DNA of 14,691 bases from Oscillospiraceae bacterium. GTDB lineage: Bacteria > Bacillota_A > Clostridia > Oscillospirales > Oscillospiraceae. Location: assembly GCA_017398105.1 (NCBI GenBank), contig JAFQHF010000027.1:1-14691 (forward strand). Reading direction: 5' to 3'. Positions 6,901 through 14,550 of the stretch are shown here, piece after piece. A program made the translations under genes and the position numbers. Numbering within the stretch: the stretch's first letter is position 1; every line of letters starts with the position of its first letter. Below the pieces are notes generated by a model. It worked only from the letters and a program-made list of their open reading frames with translations, did no database searches and was not told the DNA's origin.

Positions 6901-9900
6901 GTATAGCCCCGCTCGGTGCAGGTGGGAGCAGTCACTACGGATTCGTATGCGTGGACATGATCCAGACTGGGGATGATCTGGGTTTTGGTCTCGCCGCAGC
7001 GGCTGCAGGTAAAGGTCCGTTCGCCGTCAGTATCCTCGGTGGGCTCTCTGGTAACCATCCCCTCGTCCCAGTCGTGGCCCAGGGCAGGAATCCCGGACTG
7101 AGCGACCAGAACGGTTTCACAAACGGAACAATGGCTGCCTTCCGTCAGGCCGGTTTCCGTACAGGTGGGGGCAGCTGCTGCATCGGTGACCGCCCTGTGG
7201 CCCAGGGCGTTTACATAGCTGTCAACGTACACATCGCCGCAGACAGCGCAGGTATGGGTGGTGTAACCACGCTCGGTACAGGTGGGAGCGGTTACAGCGG
7301 CTTCATAGCTGTGACCGGTGGCTGCAACTTCCCGGGTCTCGAAGTGGTCACAGTTTTCACAGTCTCTGCGCTCTGTGCCGGTTTCCGTACAGGTAGGAGC
7401 GGTGGTCACCATCCAGTCGCCGTAGCTGTGCCCGGTGGCATCCACGTAGGAATCTACATAGCTGTCACCACAGCGGCAGGTGTGGGTAGTGTAGCCGCGT
7501 TCAGTACAGGTGGGAGCTGTTGCAACGGCTTCATAGCTGTGGCCGGTGGCTGCGACTACTCTCGTTTCAAAATGGTCGCAGTTGGCGCAGTCTCTGCGCT
7601 CTGTGCCGGTTTCGGTACAGGTGGGTGCAGAGGTTACCGTCCAGTCTCCGAAGCTGTGGCCCATGGCACTGCCAACATCCCGGATGGTGTCTGTGGCATC
7701 GCAGCGTTCGCAGTTTGCGGTCTTTGTACCATCCTCGGTACAGGTTGCATCATTATTGGAGGTATAAATGCGGAAGCTGTGACCCAGGGCGGGGACATAG
7801 GAATCCACATAGCTGTCGCCGCAGACAGCGCAGGTGTGGGTGGTATAGCCCTGTTCGGTGCAGGTGGGCTCCGTCACAGCGGACGTATACTGGTGCTGCA
7901 GAGTGGGAATCTTCCGGGTCTGGAAGTCGTCACAGCGGCTGCAGTCCCGGCGCTCCTGGCCTTCCTCTTCCAGCGTGGCTTCCTTCACCACGATCCAGTC
8001 ACCGTAATCATGGCCCAGGGCATCCACGTAGGTATCCACGTGGGAATCTCCGCAGTGACAGGTGTGGGTGGTGTAGCCGCGCTCGGTACAGGTGGGGGCT
8101 GTTACAACGGCTTCGTAGCTGTGGCCGGTGGCTGCGACTACTCTTGTTTCGAAATGGTCACAGTTTTCACAGTCTCTGCGTTCTGTGCCGGTTTCGGTAC
8201 AGGTGGGTGCAGTGGTTACTGTCCAGTCACCGTAATTGTGCCCGGTGGCATCCACGTAAGAATCTACATAGCTGTCGCCGCAATGACAGATGTGGGTGGT
8301 GTAGCCGCGTTCGGTACAGGTGGGAGCAGTTACAACGGCTTCATAGCTGTGGCCGGTGGCTGCGACTACTCTTGTTTCGAAATGGTCACAGTTTGCGCAG
8401 TCTCTGCGCTCTGTGCCAGTTTTGGTACAGGTGGGGGTAACAGTCACAGTCCAGTCACCGAAGCTATGGCCGGTGGCATCCACGTAAGAATCTACATAGC
8501 TGTCACCACAGCGGCAGGTGTGGGTAGTGTAGCCGCGCTCGGTACAGGTGGGGGCGGTTACGACTGCTTCATAGCTGTGGACATGGTCCAGAGTAGGAAT
8601 GACTTCCGTTCTGGTTTCCCCGCAACGTTCGCAGGTGTAGGTGCGCTCGCCTTCGGTTTCTTCGGTGGGTTCAACCGTTACCACGCCCTCGTCCCAATCA
8701 TGACCCAGAGCGGGGATCTCTTCCTGTGCAACCAAGACTGTGTTACAGACAGAACAATGGGAACCTTCCGTCAGACCGGTTCCCGTACAGGTTGCGGGAA
8801 CAGCGGCATCGGTAACTTCGGTATGGCCTGTTGCGGCAACTTCTCTGGTCTCGAAGTGATCGCAGTTTTCACAGTCACGACGTTCCGTTCCGGTTTCGGT
8901 ACAGGTGGGTGCGGTGCTTACTGTCCAGTCACCGTAATTGTGCCCGGTTGCATCCACGTAGGAGTCCACATAAGAATCTCCGCAGCGGCAGGTGTGGGTA
9001 GTGTAGCCGCGCTCGGTACAGGTAGGCGCAGTTACAACTGCTTCGTAATTATGGACATGATCCAGCGTGGGAATAACTTCCGTTCTGGTCTCGCCGCAGC
9101 GGTCACAGGTGTAGGTGCGTTCACCTTCGGCTTCTTCAGTGGGTTCTCTGGTGACAACGCCCTCGTCCCATTCATGTCCCAGAGCGGGGATAATTTCCTG
9201 TGCAACCAAGACTGTGTTGCAGACAGAGCAATGGGAACCTTCCGTCAGGCCGGGTTCGGCGCAGGTTGCTTCTACAGCTGCATCGGTGACTTCGGTATGG
9301 CCTGTTGCGGCAACTTCTCTGGTCTCGAAGTGATCGCAGTTTTCGCAGTCTCTGCGCTCTGTGCCGGTTTCCGTGCAGGTGGGTGCAGTGGTTACTGTCC
9401 AGTCACCGTAGCTGTGGCCGGTAGCATCCACGTAAGTGTCCACATAACTGTCGCCACAGCGGCAGGTGTGGGTGGTGTAGCCCCGCTCGGTGCAGGTAGG
9501 AGCCGTCACGACAGCTTCATAGCTGTGGCCGGTGGCTGCGATTTCTCTGGTTTCGAAATGGTCGCAGTTTTCACAGTCTCTGCGCTCCTCACCGGTTTCT
9601 GTGCAGGTGGGAGCAACAGTCATTTCCCAGTCACCATAGCTGTGACCCAGGGCAGGAATTTCTTCCTGCTCCACCAGAACCGTCTCGCAGACAGAGCAAT
9701 GGCTGCCCGCGGTCAGACCGGGCTCCGTGCAGGTGGGCGAAACTGCCGCATCCGTCACTTCCGTGTGGCCGAAGGCTTCCAGAATTCTGGTCTCGGAATG
9801 CCCGCAGTTTTCGCAGTCCCGGCGTTCCCCGCCATCCTGGGTGCAGGTGGGTGCAGCGGTCACCTGCCAGATGCCGTAGCTGTGGCCGGTGGCCGGGATC

Positions 9901-12900
9901 ACTTCCTGTGCTGTCAGAACCGTCTGGCAGTCCGCGCAATGACTACCCTCCGTCAGGCCGGGTTCCGTGCAGGTGGGCGGCACTGCCGCATCTTCCACCT
10001 CCCGGTGGTCGATGATATCCAGCTGTCTGGATTCAAAGTGGCTGCAGTGATCGCAGTGCCGCTGCTCCTCGCCGGTTTCGGTGCAGGTAGGTGCGCTCGT
10101 CACCACCCAGTCACCGTAGCTGTGGCCGGTGGCCGGAACCGTTTCCTGTTCTGTCAGAACCGCCTGACAGACTGCGCAGTGGCTGCCTTCGGTCAGACCG
10201 GTTTCCGTACAGGTGGGCGGCACTGCCGGGTCGATGGCCTCTGTATGGGCGATCATCGATGCCTCTCTGGTTTCAAAATGGTCGCAGTTTTCACAGTCTC
10301 TGCGTTCCTCACCGGTTTCCGTGCAGGTGGGGGCAGTGGTCACTGTCCAGCCGCCATAGCTGTGGCCGGTGGGTTCCACATAAGTATCGGTGTAGCTGTC
10401 GCCGCAGCGGCAGGTATGGGTGGTATAGCCCTGCTCCGTGCAGGTGGGGGCGGTCACCGTGTCCTCGTAACGGTGCACGTGCTCCAGCGCGGGGATGACC
10501 TCCGTTCTGGTTTCCCGGCAGCGGCTGCAGGTATAGGTGCGGATGCCGTCCGCCTCTTCCGTAGGCTCGCTGGTGACAACGCCTGCATCCCAGTCATGGC
10601 CCAGGGCAGGGATTTCCTCCTGCGCTGTCAGGATATCGCCGCAGACGGAGCAGTGAGAACCTTCCGTCAGGCCGGGTTCCGTACAGGTGGGCGGCACCGC
10701 AGCATCCGCTGCTTCCGTGTGGCTGCCGTGACAGTTGGGCTTCCAGGTCACCGTACCGCCCGACTGGGCATATTCTTCCCAGGTTTCATCCCCGGCAGGA
10801 TAATAGATGGTAGCCGTTACATTCCGGAAAACATCGATGCCCAGGGCCGGAGCCTGGCCCTCAAAAAACACCGTTTCCAGGCCCGTGCAGTCGGCAAAGG
10901 CCTCATCATCCAGTCTGGAGATACCGGACGGAATGGCGATGGAGGGAAGAGATGTACAGTTCCGGAATGCGCCGGCGCCGATCTGATACAATCCGGAATG
11001 CAGAATCACCACGTTCAGGCCGCTGCAGTTTTCAAAGGCGCTGGGGCCGATTTCGCTGACCGTTTCCGGAATGTCGATCTGTGTCAGAGATGAGCAGCCA
11101 TAGAAGGCATAGTCTTCAATATTCGTCAGGCCCTGCCCCAGATTCACATCCTGCAAAGTGCTGCAGTCCCGGAAGGCAGAATTGCCCACGTATATCAGGT
11201 TCTCCGGCAGAGTCACCGTTGTCAGATTTTCGCAGCCATAGAAGGCATAATCGCCGATGGTGGTCGGATAGCCCCAGGTGGCAAATTCCACAGTGGTGAT
11301 CTGATCCCGGTAAGGATACCAGGGGGCGTTTCCGGCAGAATAGTCCTCCATGTAGTCCGAGCCCTCAAGGCGGAGCCGTCCGCTGTGGTTCAGTTCCCAG
11401 TACAAATCCCAGCCGCACCAGCCGGAAGCCAGAACATCCTTTTCTCCGCAGCGGGTGCAGTAGTCATTCTGATAATGATGTCCCAGAGCATTTACATAGG
11501 AATCCTGATAGCAGCTGCCGCAGATGGTGCAGGTATGGAGGGTGTAGCCCCGCTCCGTGCAGGTAGGTTCCGTAACAGTGGCCACATAAGTATGGCTTCC
11601 GTAATGATACTGATATCTGGCACCGCAGATGGTACAGCTTCGGGTTCCCACACCGTTTGAAAAATCCGCCAGCTGCCAGCTGCAGCTGTGGTCGGAGTAC
11701 AGCTTGTACATCCTCTGGTTATACACAACCGTCTGCATATAGGGATAGTTGTTGGTAATATAGCTGCTGACCGCAGGCGCGTTCCAGGCCACCGCAATGC
11801 TTCTGGCATCATTGACCATGCCGTTATAGGAATTGACGCTTGTGATCCGAGATGCCATAGACGGATGATCCAGATAGATAGCAGTCAGGTTATCGGTATT
11901 TTCGAAGGCATTGCTGTGCACCGTGCCCAGGGTTCCTCCCAGACGCAGGAACCGCAGCTGCGTGCAGCCGGAGACGGCATGGCGGTCGATCTTGCCGATA
12001 TTGCCCAGGATCTCCAGCTGTGTCAGCTGGGGGCATTCATAGAACATGCAGTAATCGATCAGGCCTACATTAGCCGGAACCACCACTTTCGTCAGCCGGT
12101 CGCAGTCCTGGAAGCAGCCGGAACCGATGGAGTGCACAGTTTCCGGGATATTGATATTGGTCAGCCGGTTGCATTCATAGAACGCACTGTAGCCGATGGA
12201 GGTGGCTCTTGCGGGCAGGGTCACGCTGGTCAGCTGCTTGCAGTTGGAGAAACAGGAATTGCCCACAGAGGTTGTTTCGCCCAGGAAGGTGGCCGTGCGC
12301 AGATTGGCGCAGAAGCCGAAGCACTGCTCACCGGTGCTGACCACATTGGGGCCGATGGTTACATTGGTCAGGCCATCGCACCAGGTAAAGGAATAGCCGC
12401 CCAGAACCGTGACGGAATCCGGAATGATCACATCCGTAATATATTTGGCCCGGGTAAAGGCACCGTCGATGGTGGTAACGCCATCCGGCACCGTATAGGT
12501 TCCCCGGCGGCCAGCCGGGAAGGTCAGCAGGGTCTTTCCGTCCTTGCTGAACAGAACGCCGTCAATGTCCTTGACGATGGGATTTCCCTCTTCCACAAAG
12601 ATATTCTGCATACCCTGACAGCTGCCGAAGGCGGAATCACCCAGGCTGGTGACACTGGCTGGTATGGTCACTTCCTGCAGACCGTTACACCAGATAAAAG
12701 CAGTATCGCCGATTTCCACCAGGGTGCTGGGGAAATTGACCTCCTTCAGGCTGCTGGCATTGGAGAACATGCTGTCAGGAATGCGCGTCATGCCCTCGGC
12801 AAAGGTTACGGATTCCAGACTGGGGCAGTTGGAAAAAATGCTGCTGCCAAAGGTTCGAACCGATCCGGGGATGGTGATGCTTTTCAGGGCCGCACACTCG

Positions 12901-14393
12901 GAGAAGGCACAGAAATCCAGCTGGGTCAGGCCCTCCGGCAAGGTAATCTGGGTCAGGGCCCGCAGATTGTTAAAGCCGTACTCCCGGATGACCCGCAGCG
13001 TGGAAGGCAGATTGACCTGGGTACAGTTTTTGCAGAACACAAAGGCCCGCCTGCCAACAGCGGTGATGCCCTCAGACAGGGTGATGGTCTTGACGCCGTC
13101 CCGGTAGGGGTCCCATGGCGGGTCCCACTGGGGGAAATCCGGCATGGCGCCGGTGCCGGAAACCGTCAGCTCCTGGGTATCCGCATTCAGGGTCCATCTC
13201 ATGCCGTTGCTTAAGGTACCGGATGCGGCCACATTGACCACGTAAGGCACCTTTGCCATGGGATAGGCCGCATGGAAGCTGGATGTGTTATACTCCGAGT
13301 CCCGGATATGGTCGGAGAAATTATCCTGGGTGCACAAAAAATGCCGGTGCCAGTCCGTAGCGCCCCGGTCCCAGGTGGCATCCATGTTGTAATATTCCTC
13401 TTCCAGCTCCACGATGTTCCAGGCATGCCGCTCTCCGGCATCGCCGGTGATGACACGGCAGTCGATGCCGGCTTCCAGCATCATCCGGTACATCAGCGTG
13501 GCATAGCCCTGGCAGACAGCCCTTCCGTTCGCCAGCGCTGCATAGGCCGTGTATTTGAGCTTGTAGGTCTCATCGTCCAGGTTGTCCCAGTCATAGCCCA
13601 CATTTTCGCAGAGCCAGAAATAGATGGTTCGGATCTTCTCATACTCTGTCTTGCCGTCCAGATCCATTTCCGCCAGACGCTCCGCCACGGCGGTGTCCAT
13701 CCATTCCTCCTGCTCCGGTGTTGTGTACCAGGTGACGGTATAGGACAGGGTGATCTCATAATATCCGCCCGAGGGGACAGTCTGCTCCGATTCGCCGGAC
13801 CAGCCGCCGTAGTGAAAGCGCAGATAATCGCCCTCGTTCCCCACGCCGGTATGCTCCAGGGCTTTGGTAAACACCTCATAGAGCAGATTCATGCTGTCCT
13901 TGGATTCCGGCAGCCGGACGCGGGTGCTTACCTGTACAGCCCGCCGGGTCAGCTGGGCCCGAAGATCCGCAGCCGCCTCCGCCACGGAATTGTTCATCGT
14001 ATCCGACAGTGCCGCCGTCCCGTGCCGGAAGGGCAGAAGATCCTCCTCCGTCAGGGAATCCCGGTAAATGGGATTGATCCAGCTGTCCGTACCCGTCTGC
14101 GTCTCAGGCTCCGTCTGCTGAGGCAGCGTCTGGGCAGGAAGGGTCTGTTCCGGAGCTGTCGTCTCCGGGGCCGTCGTTTCCGGGGGAAGGGTCTGTTCCG
14201 GAACGGAAGCAGGCGGCGCCGCTGTTTCCGGGACAGGCTCTGTCTCCGGTTCCGTCTGTGTTTCCGTCGGTTCCCGGGAAATCGCCGGTTCCTCTTCAAT
14301 TGCGATTTCCAGAGCATGACCGTGCACCGGCAGCATCCCCACAATCATCACTGCCGCCAAAAGCAGCGACAGGCCTCTTCGTAAAAACTCCAT
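3933..14393 (-). CDS. Giant secreted protein: transglutaminase-like, leucine-rich repeats, His/Cys module array, Ig-like modules
   Basis: 3486 residues, probably exported by Sec and acting outside the cell. Order: signal peptide (1-27, RR then a hydrophobic core, likely cleaved after HGHA); Pro/Thr/Glu linker (33-100); transglutaminase-like domain (about 215-360) with Cys294 in AVCQGYA, His323 in RHAWN and Asp338 in NMDATWD; BspA-type leucine-rich repeats (431-845, 16 repeats) preceded by a typical cap (about 390-430); Cys-rich insert (903-985); second cap and seven repeats (986-1195); 34 His/Cys modules (1225-2558); a BIG2-like domain (about 2577-2660); Ig-like modules to the end. No LPXTG, SLH or transmembrane anchor is seen. 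The start has AAGGGA 9 nt upstream. Triad residues are inferred from family pattern; a protease or crosslinking role is equally possible. Substrate unknown; an adhesin or surface-matrix role is plausible. I see no frameshift or internal stop. Confidence 0.93.
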   Translation of the reverse strand: MEFLRRGLSLLLAAVMIVGMLPVHGHALEIAIEEEPAISREPTETQTEPETEPVPETAAPPASVPEQTLPPETTAPETTAPEQTLPAQTLPQQTEPETQTGTDSWINPIYRDSLTEEDLLPFRHGTAALSDTMNNSVAEAAADLRAQLTRRAVQVSTRVRLPESKDSMNLLYEVFTKALEHTGVGNEGDYLRFHYGGWSGESEQTVPSGGYYEITLSYTVTWYTTPEQEEWMDTAVAERLAEMDLDGKTEYEKIRTIYFWLCENVGYDWDNLDDETYKLKYTAYAALANGRAVCQGYATLMYRMMLEAGIDCRVITGDAGERHAWNIVELEEEYYNMDATWDRGATDWHRHFLCTQDNFSDHIRDSEYNTSSFHAAYPMAKVPYVVNVAASGTLSNGMRWTLNADTQELTVSGTGAMPDFPQWDPPWDPYRDGVKTITLSEGITAVGRRAFVFCKNCTQVNLPSTLRVIREYGFNNLRALTQITLPEGLTQLDFCAFSECAALKSITIPGSVRTFGSSIFSNCPSLESVTFAEGMTRIPDSMFSNASSLKEVNFPSTLVEIGDTAFIWCNGLQEVTIPASVTSLGDSAFGSCQGMQNIFVEEGNPIVKDIDGVLFSKDGKTLLTFPAGRRGTYTVPDGVTTIDGAFTRAKYITDVIIPDSVTVLGGYSFTWCDGLTNVTIGPNVVSTGEQCFGFCANLRTATFLGETTSVGNSCFSNCKQLTSVTLPARATSIGYSAFYECNRLTNINIPETVHSIGSGCFQDCDRLTKVVVPANVGLIDYCMFYECPQLTQLEILGNIGKIDRHAVSGCTQLRFLRLGGTLGTVHSNAFENTDNLTAIYLDHPSMASRITSVNSYNGMVNDARSIAVAWNAPAVSSYITNNYPYMQTVVYNQRMYKLYSDHSCSWQLADFSNGVGTRSCTICGARYQYHYGSHTYVATVTEPTCTERGYTLHTCTICGSCYQDSYVNALGHHYQNDYCTRCGEKDVLASGWCGWDLYWELNHSGRLRLEGSDYMEDYSAGNAPWYPYRDQITTVEFATWGYPTTIGDYAFYGCENLTTVTLPENLIYVGNSAFRDCSTLQDVNLGQGLTNIEDYAFYGCSSLTQIDIPETVSEIGPSAFENCSGLNVVILHSGLYQIGAGAFRNCTSLPSIAIPSGISRLDDEAFADCTGLETVFFEGQAPALGIDVFRNVTATIYYPAGDETWEEYAQSGGTVTWKPNCHGSHTEAADAAVPPTCTEPGLTEGSHCSVCGDILTAQEEIPALGHDWDAGVVTSEPTEEADGIRTYTCSRCRETRTEVIPALEHVHRYEDTVTAPTCTEQGYTTHTCRCGDSYTDTYVEPTGHSYGGWTVTTAPTCTETGEERRDCENCDHFETREASMIAHTEAIDPAVPPTCTETGLTEGSHCAVCQAVLTEQETVPATGHSYGDWVVTSAPTCTETGEEQRHCDHCSHFESRQLDIIDHREVEDAAVPPTCTEPGLTEGSHCADCQTVLTAQEVIPATGHSYGIWQVTAAPTCTQDGGERRDCENCGHSETRILEAFGHTEVTDAAVSPTCTEPGLTAGSHCSVCETVLVEQEEIPALGHSYGDWEMTVAPTCTETGEERRDCENCDHFETREIAATGHSYEAVVTAPTCTERGYTTHTCRCGDSYVDTYVDATGHSYGDWTVTTAPTCTETGTERRDCENCDHFETREVAATGHTEVTDAAVEATCAEPGLTEGSHCSVCNTVLVAQEIIPALGHEWDEGVVTREPTEEAEGERTYTCDRCGETRTEVIPTLDHVHNYEAVVTAPTCTERGYTTHTCRCGDSYVDSYVDATGHNYGDWTVSTAPTCTETGTERRDCENCDHFETREVAATGHTEVTDAAVPATCTGTGLTEGSHCSVCNTVLVAQEEIPALGHDWDEGVVTVEPTEETEGERTYTCERCGETRTEVIPTLDHVHSYEAVVTAPTCTERGYTTHTCRCGDSYVDSYVDATGHSFGDWTVTVTPTCTKTGTERRDCANCDHFETRVVAATGHSYEAVVTAPTCTERGYTTHICHCGDSYVDSYVDATGHNYGDWTVTTAPTCTETGTERRDCENCDHFETRVVAATGHSYEAVVTAPTCTERGYTTHTCHCGDSHVDTYVDALGHDYGDWIVVKEATLEEEGQERRDCSRCDDFQTRKIPTLQHQYTSAVTEPTCTEQGYTTHTCAVCGDSYVDSYVPALGHSFRIYTSNNDATCTEDGTKTANCERCDATDTIRDVGSAMGHSFGDWTVTSAPTCTETGTERRDCANCDHFETRVVAATGHSYEAVATAPTCTERGYTTHTCRCGDSYVDSYVDATGHSYGDWMVTTAPTCTETGTERRDCENCDHFETREVAATGHSYEAAVTAPTCTERGYTTHTCAVCGDVYVDSYVNALGHRAVTDAAAAPTCTETGLTEGSHCSVCETVLVAQSGIPALGHDWDEGMVTREPTEDTDGERTFTCSRCGETKTQIIPSLDHVHAYESVVTAPTCTERGYTTHTCRCGDSYVDTYVDALGHVEVYDAEIPATCTESGLTAGKHCSVCQETLEGREVIPALGHDYETGTDGIVCQVCGDEMYLRIRREYLALDLQKVNRVQLTAQISPEELADKIRWSVDDRNVLSVDRNGNVTARNVGTAYVIATVTDGDITLTDRCRIDVTEEMVIEGIQLSTNKLNAERYSADYATVDVLLKLPQNYSAQSVGTRNETPDLGVSIEAARFTDERIAELFSLGILDDRTLSLVPTEKGMNEAKGKYTGTITVTVAGTEYESEAITLTVKNTLPKLKSTISNFNSFYSGQSQEIQITGATVTNITASSLPNWLTLDGNNLILNGETVAKNASGKAVLQIETEEWNIPAAITLNVRNSYKAPGLKLSATNVNMSEDSVNSNGTQLKLIPNNKKDTLESLKVTGIAASNGYVVENFNITDGTFTLKATDSAVPGKIVISVSFEGTEGKLNLNLTVKNTAVTLKLSTTNVTLNPDIGDAAKIIVTATPADYRITNPTFRLEDNKKNDKLDSGELALNFANGTITVSATDKTPNGATYKLYISAGGSREVTATIKTVEKAPSMTLKATGSIDISFPENEVVVTPSFKNYSGAAIEDWEYSVAEMKGKNILNANAGEFFEVTKEGTTFHVRCVEPEQLTMGNTYQMTLKLTLPNGSICKNTVKLTIKQTALKLKLSASTVTLNKTIDDSAELTVTSTTKGYTLGTPVWQLMDKTGKNSAEGKLDIAYNNGKLTVSVNEETQFATTYKLLVKASEKAAATTLTVNIPAQNRSAITGTIKLVGGIDVIRDGSSVTVTPTYKNCGANAEREEHIEIYSSADKYTEPVTDLFEIVRNENGSFAITKSGEVDHTLKYQVKLVTDFGNGITVETKLTSLKVTMGTAKLTVNADSTTMFAKDKNCRVNFTVTSTDNALNKVKTVEIKDKKYQNILEVIPYGNGEFAIGYKEGKVDSSLIGKTITLNLNVSLEGNESTKVNGTVRLKLIFTK
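3936..5798 (-). repeat. C-terminal Lys-rich Ig-like modules, alternating in two types
   Basis: Residues 2866-3486 of the giant protein contain related beta-rich modules of about 100 residues. One type opens with a version of LKLSxxxVTLN (near 2870, 2967, 3175 and, more diverged, 3384). The other opens with a version of GxIDxxxxxxxVxVTPxxKN (near 3072 and 3283). The order is X-X-Y-X-Y-X. Cysteine is nearly absent and lysine and asparagine are frequent, unlike the acidic Cys-rich array before it. The modules may serve as a stalk or bind a wall polymer; that is inference. Confidence 0.65.
6720..10721 (-). repeat. In-frame array of 34 His/Cys modules (four main types)
   Basis: Residues 1225-2558 of the giant protein divide cleanly into 34 modules, each starting with His. 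Type A (37 aa) has PTCTERGY then TCRCG. Type B (39 aa) has GDW, PTCTETG, then RRDCENC. Type C (41 aa) has PTCTEPGLTEGSHCSVC. Type D (41 aa) has EPT and a single CxxC. One module is aberrant (2205-2245). The order is CDAB CBCBCB AB CDAB CDAB AB AB AE BABA CDAC. Most modules hold three Cys and a leading His, giving about 97 Cys in total. DNA periods of 474 nt (CDAB) and 228 nt (AB) show expansion by duplication. A 56-nt tract at 8815-8870 recurs exactly at 9289-9344. The fold and ligand are unknown; structural zinc or disulfides are both possible. Confidence 0.9.
10809..11306 (-). repeat. Second BspA-type leucine-rich repeat block
   Basis: Residues 1030-1195 of the giant protein carry seven repeats of about 23 residues, with cores such as IGDYAF, VGNSAF, IEDYAF and IGPSAF followed by a Cys and a hydrophobic strand. 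The cap before it (986-1030, with WCGWDLYWEL and APWYPYRD) repeats the pattern of the cap before the first block, so the cap plus repeats seem to have been duplicated as a unit. Confidence 0.85.
11859..13103 (-). repeat. First BspA-type leucine-rich repeat block
   Basis: Residues 431-845 of the giant protein hold about 16 repeats with the pattern of the BspA/LRR_5 family: a strand such as LTSVTLP, then TSIGYSAF, then a Cys-containing turn such as YECNRL. Between the seventh and eighth repeats (about 600-640) is an island with DGVLFSKDGKTLLTFPAG, a known feature of BspA-like proteins. Family members often act as adhesins. Confidence 0.9.
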
Positions 14394-14402
14394 AACTACG
14401 CT

Positions 14403-14408
14403 TCCCTT
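14403..14408 (-). promoter_or_regulatory. Ribosome binding site of the giant gene
   Basis: AAGGGA on the minus strand lies 9 nt before the ATG at 14393, and the ATG begins a clear signal peptide. This supports the chosen start. Confidence 0.65.
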
Positions 14409-14455
14409 CTGCCGGATTCTCTGCTGATCTGCAAAGCGTTTTTCAACATAGCTTC

Positions 14456-14484
14456 ATGTTATCACATACTGCGCCCTTTGTCTA
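14456..14484 (-). promoter_or_regulatory. Probable promoter of the giant gene
   Basis: On the minus strand TAGACA (14479-14484, five of six matches to the -35 consensus) is separated by exactly 17 bp from TAACAT (14456-14461, four of six matches to the -10). Transcription would start near 14449 and give a leader of about 55 nt. The promoter lies downstream of the terminator at 14519-14550, so the giant gene need not depend on readthrough. TATGTT slightly downstream is a weaker alternative -10 without a good -35. Confidence 0.5.
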
Positions 14485-14518
14485 ATGCCAGCCGATAAAA
14501 TTTTTCCTTACCGGATAC

Positions 14519-14550
14519 AAAAAGGGCACCGTTCAACAAACGGTACCCTT
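14519..14550 (-). terminator. Intrinsic terminator of the structured RNA
   Basis: AAGGG-ACCGTT (14522-14533) pairs with AACGGT-CCCTT (14539-14550) around a 5-nt loop, with one C/A mismatch. On the minus strand it is followed by five T. Its 14546-14550 arm is also part of the closing stem of the folded RNA upstream, so both cannot form at once. Confidence 0.75.

Noticed and set aside
6720..10721. Regular direct repeats that could be mistaken for a CRISPR array
   Set aside because: The repeats are 111-123 nt, degenerate, contiguous and in frame, with no constant repeat and unique spacers and no cas genes nearby.
6717..11093. A 1458-codon open frame on the plus strand, antisense to the Cys-module array
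   Set aside because: The openness follows from the repeat: modules are whole codons long with the same codons, so an antisense frame free of stops in one module stays free in all. It has no clear ribosome site and its Gly/Ala/Val-rich product mirrors the repeat.
11688..13214. A 508-codon plus-strand open frame opposite the leucine-rich repeats
   Set aside because: It is a shadow of the repeated minus-strand coding sequence and shows no start signal or known fold.
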